This document shows, one piece after another, positions 47,955 through 60,483 of a stretch of 64,000 bases of DNA; position 1 is the stretch's first letter; each line of letters starts with the position of its first letter. The translations under genes and the position numbers were made by a program. A model generated the notes under the pieces. It did not search any database, was not told the origin of the DNA, and worked only from the letters and a program-made list of their open reading frames with translations. The DNA is from Alligator mississippiensis (Eukaryota; Chordata; Crocodylia; Alligatoridae). The stretch lies in the NCBI RefSeq assembly GCF_030867095.1, contig NW_026775408.1, positions 1 through 64,000 on the forward strand. Direction: 5' to 3'.

Positions 47955-48080
47955 ACTACGTCAGATACCATGTCTTTGAAGAAGACAGAGTTCCATCTCT
48001 TTCAAGAAAAATGGAAACTGGAGGAAGAATGTCTCGCATTTGAAAGCTTCTCTAACTTTATCCTGACTACACAGTTGGTA
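47955..48080 (+). pseudogene. Possible N-terminal piece of the hAT transposase relic
   Basis: MSLKKTEFHLFQEKWKLEE recalls the start of GTF2IRD2/ZBED-type hAT transposases, where a short basic start precedes a FQEKW-like motif before the BED finger. It lies on the other side of the foldback element from the main relic. Tentative. Confidence 0.35.
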
Positions 48081-49202
48081 GGCCTGTGCAAAGTAGCTGG
48101 TATTCATTTTGGTTTCGGTCAATTCGGGGGACAGCAATTCGATTGGGTGATTTGAAGCACTGTCCTGAATCAATTTGGCTGAATCTGATTCAGAGGTTCG
48201 GCTGCTGCTGAATCAACTGAATCTCCAAATTACACAGGCTCCATCCCTGACCCGCTCTCAATGGCTGTCCCACCCGGCTCCAGCTCCTGGCTCTTTGAAA
48301 AAAAAAAAGCTGGCACTCACCGGCTGCTGCCAGGAAAGAGGGGGGGGGTGACCCCCACTGCCCCCCCCGTTCCATGTGGCAAGGAGGGCTCTGCCACGAG
48401 CCCTCCAACCCTTGCCCACTCTCTCACCCCCCCGCCCCATGGCTGCCCTGCCTGCCCCAGCTCCTGGCCCTTTAAAAAAACAGCAACAAAAAAGCCCCAA
48501 CTCACCGGCTCCTGCCAGGTGGGGAGGATGATCCCCACTGCCCCCACTGTCTCAAGCTGCATGGGGGGCTCTGCCATTAGCCCCCAGAAGCTCCAAGGCT
48601 GCTGCAGGAGCCAGTGAGTTCAGGTTTGTTTGGGTTTTTTTTAAAGGGTCGGGAGCTGGGGCGGGCAGGGCAGTCCTGGGGGGGCTGGGAGAGCAGGTAG
48701 GGGTCAGGGGGCTCATGGAAGAGCCCCCCACGCAGTGTGGGGCAGCAGGGGGAAGTTGGGATTTCCCCCCTGCCTGGCAACACCTGATGAATGCGGGCTT
48801 TTTTCTAAACAACTGGGAGCTGGGGCCAGGTGGGGCAGCCATTGGCGGGGGGTGGGTGGGGCTGGGGCAGTGATTGGGCATTGTCGGGTGCTCAGGAGGG
48901 CTGCAGGAGCAGGCAGGGGATGGGGTCTGGTGGGGGTCCCCCATGGTCCATTTCCTTCTCCTCTAGCCTTCCCTCCTCTGCCCCCTACTTATCAACATGG
49001 AGTCTGGGTCCAGCTCCCTGCTGCAGCCGGTGGGGACTGCCCGAATCGCCAAAGCTCTCGGCATCTTTTCAAATTGATTCAGAGACCTTTGAATCAATTC
49101 AGACCTTTTAATTGATCCCCTGATTTGATTCAGAGATTCGGCCACCGAATCAGGCCAAATCCCCTCTGAATTGAATCAGCACCCGAAGCTTCACACAGCC
49201 CT
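48081..49202. mobile_element. Large foldback element with GATTCAG-rich ends
   Basis: About 1.1 kb. The ends are GGCCTGTGCAAAG and CTTCACACAGCCC (imperfect inverted repeats). The outer 150 bases each side repeat GATTCAG/CTGAATC words. Inside, two GC-rich units of roughly 180 bases run forward (about 48245-48590, each with CCAGCTCCTGGC, an A-run and CTCACCGGCT) and two run inverted (about 48595-48940, each with a T-run and GGGAGCTGGGG). The whole can fold into one long hairpin. Confidence 0.65.
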
Positions 49203-49361
49203 AAAAGTTGGACGAGTAAAAGACAACACCCCCAGAAATCCTTGCCTGTCCAATAAAATGTAGGATCTTATTAATTCTTTGTGGAAACAAATGGAAAACC
49301 TGTGTATTTGGCTTGGCTTGTAAGTAAGCTGTGGCTGCTTTTAAAGAGCTCCCCGGGCAGA

Positions 49362-50255
49362 GACATTATGAGTCCCGCCACGGCATGAAGCACAGCAAGT
49401 TTATCAAGACGATGTGAAGACAAAGTAAGTAAACTCGAACAGTGGTTATGAAAGCATAAAAAGCAAAAAAGAAATCTTCCTCAAAGCCGTGGGACAGCTC
49501 TAGTAGAAATGTGTGATGAAAACAGAGTGTGCTCAGAGAGCTGCAAGCTTGTGAATATATCAACCTCTCAAGAAACAGTAGGTGACAGAATCTGTGACTT
49601 CTCTGATAATTTGCAAAACCAACTCCAGAACAAGGCAAATGCATTTACTTTTAACTTTTCAATAGCAATTGATGAAAGCAGAAAGGATTGTGACATTTCT
49701 TTGTGAGCTGTGTTTGTTCCAGATCTGGATCAAGATCTGAATGTCACAGAGGAGTTTGTGCCAGTCAAAGACAACCTCAGTGGGGATCATCTTGACCTTC
49801 ATTCAGGAGAAGACATTTTCAACAGCCTGACCCAGGCTTTGGACAACTTTGGTGTGGACTGGAAAAGGACAGTGAGGGTTGCAACAGATAGGGTTCACTC
49901 CATAGCGGGAAGGAAGGCAGGATTGGTGGTGAAACTCAAGTGCAAAGTTCAGAAGAAAATACTGGTTTGGAAGCAAGGGGTGACTTGCTTACAGCGGCCA
50001 GGAGCTTGGTGCTTTTCATTTGCATTCTGGCCAAAGGCCATGTGATGAATATTGCAGTAACAATAGTGAATATTATCCGAGTCGGAGCTCCCAGCCTTTG
50101 ACACTTCAAACAGCTCTTGGAGGAAGCATGGACAGGTTCATGGATTTTACTGCTATGGCTTCATGATTTGAGTTTGACCCGCCTGACTTAAGGGATGGAA
50201 CCGAGAGCAGGGTATCTGCCCAAGGTGCCCTGCTTAGTAAGAAAGGAAATGAATT
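49362..50255 (+). pseudogene. Relic hAT transposase (GTF2IRD2/ZBED type)
   Basis: The frame reads ISTSQETVGDRICDFSDNL, NFSIAIDESRKD, a TGA stop at 49706, then AVFVPDLDQDLNVTEEFV, SGEDIFNSLTQAL, WKRTVRVATDRVHSIAGRKAGL. This follows the order of hAT transposases of the Charlie/GTF2IRD2 group: IDES holds the first catalytic Asp, and ATDRVHSIAGRK matches TTDGAPSMVGRK with the second. Further sequence to 50255 (VMNIAVTIVNIIR) matches the next block but in broken frame. It is not expected to be active. Confidence 0.8.
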
Positions 50256-53200
50256 ATATTAGAAGTAGGTAAAAGAGAGGACATTTGTCTTTCAGAACAG
50301 CGATGATGCAGCTATAGTTTTTATGTTGTTTTGCTTTAACCACGTTTGTTTGACTAGCATTTATTTTCTGACAGAATTTATAGGGAAAGGAGGGTTGAAT
50401 TTCTGAAACTTCTTGTTTCTCAATCAAAAACTTGGTTTTTTTTTCCTGTTTAAATGTTAAAATATTCAGATGGTTGTTGTTATTGTTCTTTTATTTTTAG
50501 CTTTTGACCTGGATGGGATGTGTTTTTCACTCACTTGATTGGTCAGAATGTAAATACTTTTTAAACTGAATTTTCAAAATCAAATATTTGACTTGATACA
50601 AGAAAATCAGAAAATCAGACTTTCTAAATTAAACATTTCAACAAATAATCCAATAGAAACTTAAACAAACAAAAAAAAAAAAACAAAAAAAAAAGGAAAC
50701 ATGTCCATGGTGACAACATGAATCTACTTGCAGAATATCTGCAAATACTAGTAATCTATTTTGTCTGGCCTCAGTCAAAATCAACATAAAATGCCCCAAG
50801 AAGATGAGTACAACAGATCAACGAATGCCCTGTGATTCTGAGAAACTCCACTAAACAAGCAAGCTGCTGTGATTTAAAGTATTTTCACCTTTTAAGTTGA
50901 CTTATTATGTGGCCTCATCAGGTACCCACCAATTGAACCTCGTTCCCATGGAGCCTGGAGCTGGCTGGGACCTGCCTCTGCCCCAAAGAACTTCAGGGGA
51001 GGGGCAGGTCCCAGCCCCCTGCCCCAATCTGCTGGTGGTGTAGCTAGCAGTGAGCCCCCTGGGGCCCTCAACAGTTTACCAAAACTCATTAAGCAGAACT
51101 CCAGCTGAAATAATTGCCCCCCCGGGTCAACTACTTATCCCATACCCTGATACACCCGGACTGCACCCCACACTATGCTGCTCCACAGCCCACCCTGTAG
51201 TCTAACCTCTGATGCCTCTTCTTCCCCTGTCCTGGCACAGACCCCAAGGAAATACTATTTGCCTATTTGCAACTTAGCAGTGTTACAAGAAGACAAGACA
51301 CAGCTGCAGTGGGAGCACCTGGCTGGATGGGACACGAGGGAGCTACTGAAAGCCCTGAAAAGAGCTCCAGGCAGGGTGCTGTGCTTTCACTCAGACATAC
51401 ATTGCTGTGCTCTGTTTGCCCTTCAACACTGTTTCCATCTTCTTCCCAAGGACAGAGCTTCAATCAAGCTCTAGTTGCTTTGTTCTTTATGGATGACTCT
51501 TTTAAAAAAAAAATTATTGACAGGTGTTTTTAGGATTTAAAAAAAATGGAGTGGCTGTAAATATACAGACACTGGGCAACCCTGATGGTAACAGGCAATG
51601 AAAAGTGCTGCCGTAGATATTGATGAAATTGCAAATACTGTGATGGTTTTCCAATCTAGTTTCCACTGAAGAGGATGTATAATTGTTGCTCAGAGTATCA
51701 GGGCTCACTCTAATCATATTTTAGAAGCAATATTCCTGGGAGCTCCTTTATTAAATTCCATGCTTGAGAATTGTGAATTGTATCTGAAAGCAAGACGTTC
51801 AGTTTGGCAATTCATGACCGTCTGCTTTTGTGATACCAGGAGTTCAGTAAGTAGGGTTAGACTTATGTTGCCAATCATCAGCATGTATGGAGAGGGATGG
51901 ATAAATGCCAAGTGTTTTGGCATAGTATCTAAGTGCTATTTCAAAAATAGTTTGACATGTAGGAGATCTTGGGGTTTTTTTTGGCTACTATCAGAAGCAG
52001 ACTATTAGACTCGAAACAATAGTCTTGATTAGATGTGACATTTTGTGTGTTAAATATTTAAGAGAGAAGTTTTTAAAGTGATGTCTTTGTGGTGCTGAAT
52101 TAAGGAATCTTGGGCCTGTTTTTTTCAGAAGTGCTGATTTCCCTATCATCAGCTGAACTCAGTGGGGATTGTGGAATGTCAGCCTATATGTAAATTGTAC
52201 CGCAGGTGTCTTATATGCCTTCAAAATCAATGGCTCCTTTAAAGCCTGAAGAAGTTGTTCTGTCATGCATCTCTACACCGTGCACCATCTTTAATAAAGG
52301 CATGAGTTATGGTGTTGGGTTACTCCTTTGAAATATTCCCGTTTTGGAAACCGATAAAATTGCTATTAGTCTTGTATCAAAAAGTGGGACTAGATCAGAC
52401 ATTACTTAGAAATAGATTCATAGGCAGGGAACATAGCCACAAGCCAAACCTAATATCTAGTGTCTTTTATAGTGAAGGCACTTAAGGGCCCTGCTTATTT
52501 TGAACTCTGTAGCTGAAAGTGGGGATATAGTGTTGAAAACCAGCACAAACTTAGTATTCGTTTAATGTAAATACTGACACTTTAATCCTGTTGCAGAATT
52601 TTATAGGGAGGCTGTGTAAATATTTCACAGCGGCAATATGCTGTTGAAACAGGTCAGTGTCTTTAAGAACATTGGCTACAGCAGGGGTGGCCAGCAAGTG
52701 GCATGCTGCAGACTGGTTAATGACATAACCAGCAGATAGGGCAGATACCTGATATGCTGCAATTTTCTGCTAAGGAGCACAGATCAGGGAGCAGAAAGCA
52801 GAGTGGGAGATAAGGCAGGGGCCAGAAAGCAGAGCAGCTGTTCAGTCAAGGAAAGACAATTGGAGTGGCAGTTGTGGAGGGTGTGGGGCAGATTTGTGGC
52901 ACACTGGCCAAAAAGGTTGGTCCTCACTTGGCTACAGTACTGTCTCTGACTTGCACCCTGGGCTTTTAAAACCAGAAATTACTTCAGTGAAGATTTGTAA
53001 TGATTTAGTACTAAAACGGCAAAGACTTTTATGAGCAATTGCATTCCTTTGAACAAAATGAGGGTTTGGGCTTTTGTGGATAATAAACTGATGTCTGAAC
53101 AAGTACTAACTGTGAAAATTGTTTCATATCAGTTCGTTTCTACTTAAAAAGAAAGACTTTTTTGCGTTGTGACCTGGGCAAAATCACTAGACCTCTTGGC

Positions 53201-53641
53201 ACCCATATCAAACTCAGGCAGGAAGCCTGCTTTATGCATAAGAATCCTCAGTGAAAATCAAGTAATCAATCAAAACTTTTCTTTCAGGGTTTAAATAATA
53301 ATGCTGAGCTTTTGCACTTGAGACACATTAGTTGATTCTAATGAAGACCTGGGGATAGTCATTAGTTCTCTTACTGATGGCAAATTCAGCCAGCTGAATG
53401 TGGACCACAAGGCTCATCAGTGTGATAGCCAAGTTTAGACCTCTGAAGTTCTAAGCTCTCCATTCTGTGTTTGTACTCTCTCATTTCTTTCTTGGTTAAA
53501 TATCTTGGACACTTTATTTCAAAAATGGCAGCTCTGGAATTGGCTGCTGGTGAATATTACTTCTCCCCAGCTGGGTTATTTGTGGGTTACCTTTTCATTT
53601 TTTTAAAGTGACCAATGAGTTGTGCTTTCCTTATAATCAAG
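50256..53641. other. Intergenic or CENPQ 5' intron, no exons recognised
   Basis: AT-rich, with an A-run near 50665. The upstream CENPQ exons are expected here or further left but were not identified. An open stretch at 51175-51474 has no recognisable homology. It contains one MITE at 52682. Confidence 0.45.
52682..52929. mobile_element. hAT MITE with perfect 8-bp target duplication
   Basis: 248 bp opening CAGGGGTGGCCAGCAAG and closing AAAAGGTTGGTCCTCACTT, flanked by GGCTACAG at 52674-52681 and 52930-52937. The termini are diverged, but the opening is typical of hAT (Charlie-like) elements. Confidence 0.8.
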
Positions 53642-53771
53642 GCTACAGAGACATTTCAAGAACCTAAAGGTGCCTTCGGGGAAGCTCGGCAACTTGAAAA
53701 ATGTAGTGAACCTCAAGGTGCAGGAAAAACAGAAGCTCGCATCCAATGAAGAGTCGTTGGCCTTACTGAAG
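53642..53771 (+). CDS. CENPQ: CENPQ exon (first one recognised)
   Basis: 130 bp, opening with one base that completes an Arg codon, then [18 protein letters not shown] and ending SLALLK before GTAAGG. The previous exon should end in a two-base split codon, probably after a Leu-Lys-rich segment; none was found. Confidence 0.9.
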
Positions 53772-56700
53772 GTAAGGGAAGTATAGGACTAAAGAGGGAA
53801 TGAAAAGGGAATAAAGAATATCTGTCCTTGTGGTAGTGCTCCTCATTACAGGCTAAATTTTTAGTGGAAGCAAAATCGACTTGGGTTGGAGGAGAATGCA
53901 CTGGTGACAATACACTTTTCTGGGAAAAGAAGGAAATTTAATCTCTTCGTTTTGTTCTGTTCTTGTTCACCTCTTTTATCGGGCCCTTTGTAAATTTGTT
54001 CTCATTTGTACCACGGTAATATTTGAGCAAGTTGCTGATGTGACATTATTCTTATTGTAGTGTTTTGGGTTGAAGCAAATTCACTAATAATCATCTTACC
54101 TGTTTCCTGCTGGTATTTGGTTATGAACTTGAAGTACAGATGGGTTTCACGAGGGTGATTCTCTGATCTGACTGATCGGTACTTTAATTTTCTCATCCCT
54201 TCAAAATCTACAGGGAGGTTTTTAATTTCATGCCCTATTTACTCTGAAGATGAGTGTGCAGGGTGGCGCATGTAGTGTCACAGGAGGGCTACAGAATATA
54301 TAGTGTGTTCTCTCTCTTCCGCCCATCAAGTTTCATTGTGAATGTTGGCAAGATGGCATGAATGACCACCAGGACTCAGACTGTGTTGACCATAAAAGCT
54401 CTCCCTGCTTTTCTTCCTATTAGCTACAGTCTTTATACAAAGATTGGATTATTCCATATTCTCATGCTCCAGGAGCTAATCTACCCAATACGGACCTTCC
54501 ACAGATGAGCTGGGTAACTGGATAGATCAACACCCTGTGGTGTAGGGCATGGAGGAGGGAGGGTTTTCTGTTTGTTGGCACCTTAAGCAGGAAGATTCTG
54601 AAATATCTTTGAGTTGTGTGTCTGGCTTCCCTTGGATTTTTGCATCCTCTATTCATTCCTAGAGGTAGGAGTGAGCAAGAGGTATCCCTTGGTTTTGTGG
54701 GAGAAACCCACTGTGAAGTTTTGTATTCCTTCACTATCTTCCCCTGCCCCCCCATCCTCCCCCAAAAAGCAAAGAGTAGAAGTGCTTCTGTAAGCAGATG
54801 GCAGACCCAGCCTGCTCCCATTGCATGTGATCTGATCCAAACCTATTCTTTCCCAAGGTTTTACCTTTATTATTGACTTAAATGACAAAGCAAATAGTGA
54901 CTTTAATGTTAACTTTGTCCTGTGATGGCTGCTCCTACAGATTTTTCCTCTGAGTCTTTGTTATGTGGGTCTGTATCATGCTACCCACCCGTCACTCAAG
55001 CACGGTGTTTAATGTGTTACATATTAAATCCATGCTTATAGCGCTGCCCACAAGTTCCAAGAAGCACCACATTGTCTTTCAGGCTTCTTTACGCTATGCA
55101 GCATGGGATCCTTTTAGGAAATAGTTTACAATCAAGTTGTCTTTCTGCCACAAGCCTGGGGCAGAAGTTACTGTGGTCCTTATAGCAAGCAACTTTGTTA
55201 GCCCAGCACGCACCTTCATTAAGCATGTTTATAGCAGTGTGACTCAACTATGGATCCATTGGGGTATTCCATGATTGCAGCCCAAGTCTGGCTAGTCTCA
55301 GAAAGATGCCCTTGAGTGGTCTTCAGGGTTCATTAGAGGATGCAAATGGTAGCAGGCCATCAGATAACAGATTGGGAGGCATTTAAACCAGATTTGGCCC
55401 AAATGGTACATTCTGCCATTGCTGACCTAACTCCAAGCACAGAACTGCATTTCTGGAGCATAACTAGCGCGGAGTAGGGGAGGCACATTGCTTTGCAGGT
55501 ATGGGAGGACCAACAATGGTTTCAGTGGTGGTGGTTTGCATTGCTGCTATGAAAGCTGTTTATCAGAAAGTATCAGGGATGTACTTGTGACAATAGTTGG
55601 CTTTCAAGGAGTGGGCTTTCCAGCTACGCTGGGTCCATTGATGTCATGCTTGTGCCCAGAGTTTTTTCTTTCAGCAGTTGCATTCTGGCACAATTTGGTA
55701 ATCATTGTCTGCCTCTTTGCCACTTAGGGATCCCATTTTTGAATGAGGTAAGGGGAAGTAGGAGCTTAGTGCTTCGACACGCAGGCAAGTACCTTATCCA
55801 CTTCTATATAGCAGGGGTACGTAGCTGGAGTATCACTGGACCAGCTAGTTAGTGTCTCTAGCAGCCTTGTAGAAGTGCTTCACAACTTTAGGTTCAGAGC
55901 CCTGAATCTTGGTTTAGTGAATGCTTAGCTGAGCGAACATGCTGTTTGTTTGACTGTTAGAGATATCATTGTGGTGCTGCTTCTTCTTCCATATGTTCAA
56001 AATAATTTGGTTATGCAGCTCAGGCCAGACAGCATCTCATCCAAATGAGATAGCATTCATTAAAAAGAGCAGGGATTGCCCTGGGTTGTGCTAATCACTA
56101 TGGAAAAATCTGTAAGGAACGTATATGAGTTTAAATGCTGAACAGGGAGTAAAAGGACAACCTAGTTGCTGGAAAGTTAAAGGGAAGAGGACTAGAGCCA
56201 AATGACTGAAAGACAGGAGCAGGGCATTGTGAATGAGTAACTGAAGGTTTTGAGGTATTCATGTGTTGCAGCATGTGGCTGTGTTGCAACCACATCCTAA
56301 AATACTCATGTATGGAGGGATGTGTGTTGTGGCTGATGTGTGTTTACTGGGAAGTTTGAAGAGAGCTTATGGAGCTGTTGTAGACCTGCACCAGGATATG
56401 GGGATAGAGTTTACAGTGTGGGTGGTATGAACATGGGCCTGGGACTGTGTCTAACTTTCAGCTTAGAAATAACCTGAATTTTTGGGTTGGCAACAAACTC
56501 TTGTACCTCTGAACTATAGCTAATAGGTCGTAGGTTCAGTATGTCTGTCATTGTGAGTCAAAAAAGCTATGCGTCTCTACATAGAGTCTTAGAACTTGAC
56601 ACCCATATTTCATAAAACTTATTTAAAATATAGTTTACAGATTCCCAGAATGTTTTTTCCTGGTTGGTTTCCTCCAAAAAAGTGTCTAGATGCATAAGGT

Positions 56701-58023
56701 GGCTTTCACAGTGGCATTTCAGCAAGACTGTATCCAGCATTGTTTGGCACATTGGAACAGCTGTATCTAACAGTGAAGAAGCTATGCTGGGAGAGGGTGA
56801 AGCTGATTCTTCTAGGCTTCACTGACCCAGACACAGAGATTGGCATCCAGTTCTTAGAGCTGTTTTCCTGATCCTTCGAAATTATATTGGGATGATCTTT
56901 TAATGATTTCTTATTTCTTGATTGTTCAGATTTTTTTCTGTGTCTAGGAAAGGTAAAGTTAGGCCATGCTTGATTGAATCCTAGCGTAGTGTTTGGTGTA
57001 TGAATGCTTTGCTGGCTTTTTGTATGCTTATTTTCCACTTTCCGTTTTGACCCAGGAAGAAATTGAGAAAGCTATGCAAGCAGCAGAGCACACAGATGAG
57101 AATATTCAGAGTCTGCAGGACAAAATTCGGATGCTCCGGAGTGAGTTAGAGGAAGAGGAAAACAAGGCTAAAATGGTACTTATAGCAAAGCTTGCTGTAT
57201 TGAGCCACAGAGTGGTTGTTCTGACCAGCTCCAAAAAAAACCTGTCTTCATCAAAAGTCTTATTTAGGGGAGACTTCTTTGGGATAAGGAATGATCATTT
57301 CCAGGACTTTCTTAATGTCATCTCTGTATTTCAAGATGAAACAACTAGGAGGATGGTAGCATGAAAACAAACACGGTGGTTGTGTTTGTGAAGACTTGAT
57401 TTTTATCTGTCCTTCAGGTTTTCCAGGGAAGTGGCAGAGGGGTGCTCAACCTCCCAGAGCTACCAACGAACAGTCTGGAGGCACCTATTCTGCAGGTGAG
57501 CAGGGGAAGGGCACCATCTTTTCAGACACCCTTCTGGCAATGAGGAAGCGACAACAGAAACTGTATACTTTGCCCCCTCGGGTGCAGTGGTTTTCACTTT
57601 TCCCTCCTAACCAGAGCAGTATAGTTGTGCTTGAATATTCCATCAAATGGTTCAAGTAAAGATCAACCAGCTTGTCCTATCTGTGGCCACGGAGAGCAGT
57701 TTCTGAAACGGTCCCTCCTGAACTATTCCTATTTAAGTGCTAAGTAAGGATAATTTATGCTTTCTGTATTTTTGATCTGGGGTATATGGGGCTGTCTTGG
57801 AAAGTCTGATTGGGTGAAACCCCTGATGGAAATAAATCTGTTTTGTGTTCCCCTCGTATGTTTTTCATGTTTCCTTCCTTTCTTCCTTCTTTAGGAGGAG
57901 ATTTTGAAGATCCCAAACCAGACAGGAGTTTTGCAGAACTTGAATACCATCCAGCGCTCAGCTGAGATGAGGAACATGTTGAGTCTCCTTAAACAGGCCT
58001 ATGAAAAAGTGGACTCCCTTTGA
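53642..58023 (+). CDS. CENPQ: Centromere protein Q, last four coding exons
   Basis: CENP-Q is a subunit of the CENP-O/P/Q/R/U part of the constitutive centromere-associated network at the inner kinetochore. The exons are 53642-53771, 57056-57175, 57418-57495 and 57895-58023. All splice sites are GT-AG, and phases are 0 except a split Arg codon at the first acceptor. The protein reads ...[71 protein letters not shown]. This matches the C-terminal half of human CENPQ as I recall it (ALLQEEIDK, NIQSLKNKI, GVLSLPELS, APTLQKEIL). It is a predicted coiled coil. The N-terminal exons were not recognised upstream. Confidence 0.93.
53772..57055 (+). other. CENPQ: CENPQ intron
   Basis: 3.3 kb, mostly unique-looking and without the transposon load seen elsewhere in the window. 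Confidence 0.8.
57056..57175 (+). CDS. CENPQ: CENPQ coiled-coil exon
   Basis: Exactly 40 codons, [10 protein letters not shown] to EEEENKAKM, rich in Glu and Lys with heptad-like Leu/Ile spacing. Acceptor GACCCAG, donor GTACTT. Confidence 0.92.
57176..57894 (+). other. CENPQ: Two short CENPQ introns
   Basis: Introns 57176-57417 (242 bp) and 57496-57894 (399 bp) surround the 78-bp exon. Nothing else is seen. Confidence 0.85.
57418..57495 (+). CDS. CENPQ: CENPQ exon with the LPELP motif
   Basis: 26 codons, [16 protein letters not shown] to APILQ. It is phase 0 at both ends, with acceptor CCTTCAG and donor GTGAGC. Confidence 0.92.
57895..58023 (+). CDS. CENPQ: CENPQ last coding exon
   Basis: 42 codons and [14 protein letters not shown] to AYEKVDSL. 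A strong pyrimidine tract and TTTAG precede it. Confidence 0.93.
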   Translation, partial: EEILKIPNQTGVLQNLNTIQRSAEMRNMLSLLKQAYEKVDSL

Positions 58024-58615
58024 GGAACCCATACACTGAAGTCTGCCTTTAAGACAACTTTATCTTGTGCTAACAAATGCTGTTCCTGTAACAATGTTTT
58101 TGCTCCTAAGGACTTAACTTGTATGGTAACTAGGTGTCTTAGTCAAACTTTTATCAGATAAATATTGGAAAAATATGTTGACAGACGCTCAGTGGAACGG
58201 CAGTGATATGCTGCATTCCCATTGGAATAAGATAAGCAGAACTGATCTGTCCATGTAGACATTTACAGTGTATATGTTGCCTTTATTAATACAACAGAGT
58301 TAAAACTCACATTTACCTTTTTGGAAAGCCTTTTTTTTCTTTAGAGAACTATCTTGAGAACTGACGGACAAACAGCAGGTTTCACTAGCTCTTAATATTC
58401 TTTGTTTTGTAATATTTTTTTCTTTTTGGGCGAGGACTTCTGTCTCATTGTATCAGACCTCCCCTGTCAGGGCTGTAAATTTACCATTTCATAGGAACCT
58501 CACATTCACTTCAAACAGGATTTAATGCTCCCCTTTTAAGGTGAACCATGTAATTGATATATATTTTTAATGAGTAGTTGCTAATCCACAATAAATGTCC
58601 TTTTTTCAAACAAAA
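58024..58615 (+). other. CENPQ: CENPQ 3' untranslated region
   Basis: AT-rich sequence directly after the CENPQ stop, with no repeats recognised, running to about 20 bases after the AATAAA signal. Confidence 0.75.
58590..58595 (+). terminator. CENPQ: CENPQ polyadenylation signal AATAAA
   Basis: A canonical AATAAA 567 bases after the stop codon, followed by a T-rich stretch as expected for a cleavage site downstream element. Confidence 0.75.
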
Positions 58616-60483
58616 TTGGGTGTTATTGAAATGTAAATCAAAAGCCTATGTGAGTAATTGAAGTTAAAGGATCAACATTTCATTGTATATGGTGGACAGG
58701 ATTCTTTACACTCTCACTCCACTGTAAACAAAGACAATTGCACCTGGTTTTCCTCAAGCAGTGAGGGCTGGGCTGCAGATTATTGTGCAGATCTCTGATC
58801 TCAAAGTTGTGTACTCATCTTTTGTTTCCTTAATTGCCAGGTCACCTTTAGCTTTGGAAAAGTGAGATAACACAAAATGTGCATTTCTCAAGGGTTTTGT
58901 CACTTTGGCTGCTTGCAGACATGAAAAAAACAACAAAACTGTGCTTTGCTGGGAGCAGCAGCATGTTAGTTTGACCTGGCTCTGCAGCACCTGTATAGAT
59001 CAGGTGCATCAGTGGGGCTTTTTATATAAAGATGATTCAATCAACTATTTGATAAAAGCTTCAAAAAAGCCTCATTAAAGTGCCCAATCTATACAATTGC
59101 TGCAGAGCCAGTTCAAATTAACGCGCTGCCTCTTCTGGGCATGTGCTTAGCTCAGTGCGGGAACGGATTGAGTTTAAAGTGCATTTTTTTTTGTGTTTGG
59201 CTTTTTTTCCCCCCTCATCTGCCAGCAGCCTTTGTCTTTTTGTTAAGGCATCTTGTTATGTCAAAGTACTTCCCCTGTTAAATTCCCATCTGGCAAATAG
59301 TGACATTGACTTGATAGTGACCTGTCAGGGAACCTTTCTTTTGCTTACTGGCTGCTTATCTCTCTTAATGAGGTAATGAGGATAATTTACTTATTTTTGA
59401 ACCCTATGGGGATTAAAAACCATCATGTAGTTCCTATGTATAGGAGCGGGAAATGTAGAGTTGAGAACATTTTCTTTGCATTGGGTGGGCCAAATGAAGC
59501 TTGTGTTTTAACCTTTCTTGATCTGTTTTTCAAAATTTATGGTCAGCAGTGGAAATGAGCACATATTTCTATAACCAATTATTCCATTATGGACTGGTTG
59601 TGGTGTTATACCTTGCGGCTGGTCAGTTAATAAATTGAGATATCTTTTATTGATGTGCCGATGTCAGTAAGTTAGTCTCCCATGTGAGTATGCCCAAATG
59701 TAAGTGTTCTAGCAGACTTAATTGGAAGTATCCTTCAACTAAACTACAACGTAGTCTTCAATGTGTGTGCCCCATTGCATCTCTTAATGAACAATCCCAA
59801 CTGGCACTCTGAATGCACTAGTACATCATTAGGTCTGGTGCTGATGTCTTTTAATTTGGGAGGAGCTATTGGGTGTTAGCAAATAGAATCCAAAAAGAAT
59901 ATTCATTTTAATTAACAAGGTACATCTACACGAGACACTACGTCATTGTAGCGACGCGCTATGGCGATGTAGCATCGGTGGGTACAAACCATGATGCTAC
60001 AGCTATGTCATCATAGCGACATGCTCCCTCACTATAGCACATTGCTACAGTGATGTGATGGCTAAAAATATCCATGCGCTGCCAGCAGGGTGCAGTAACA
60101 GTTGTTACTGCGCCATCATTTAGTACTTCCTAAAGGAAATACCAAATGACAGTGCAGTAACAATGGCGCCATAGGGGCATCTGATGATGCTCCTACTGTC
60201 TTCAAACTGAAGATCTCCCAAGTGTTTCATAGAAGAGGACAAGGATTTGGGGAAAAAATGAGCATAGAGAAACTAAATGACTCGAGGCCATACACTAAGT
60301 CAGTGTCAGGGCTGGGGAAATACAGAAAAGAAAAAAAGTCTATTCACCTGTAGCTCAGTGTCCATGGGCTTTGCTTTCTCTTTTTACTGGTCTCCAACAG
60401 GTTTTCCTGACCAGTTCTTCCCCAAAACATTCACTGAATCGTGCTGGACGGTTCTTGTAAATGAGCAATATGGCCAACTAAAG
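58616..60483. other. Intergenic, downstream of CENPQ, with palindromic MITEs
   Basis: Around 58950-59130 a palindrome has GACCTGGCTCTGCAGCA and, inverted, TTGCTGCAGAGCCAGTTC. At 59925-60200 another AT/GC-mixed element opens ACATCTACACGAGACACTA, like other MITE ends, and contains TAGCGAC and CATAGCGAC inverted words. No genes are recognised. Confidence 0.5.

Noticed and set aside
51175-51474. 99-codon open frame considered as a CENPQ upstream exon
   Set aside because: No splice donor where the split Arg codon is needed and no similarity to the CENPQ N-terminal half.
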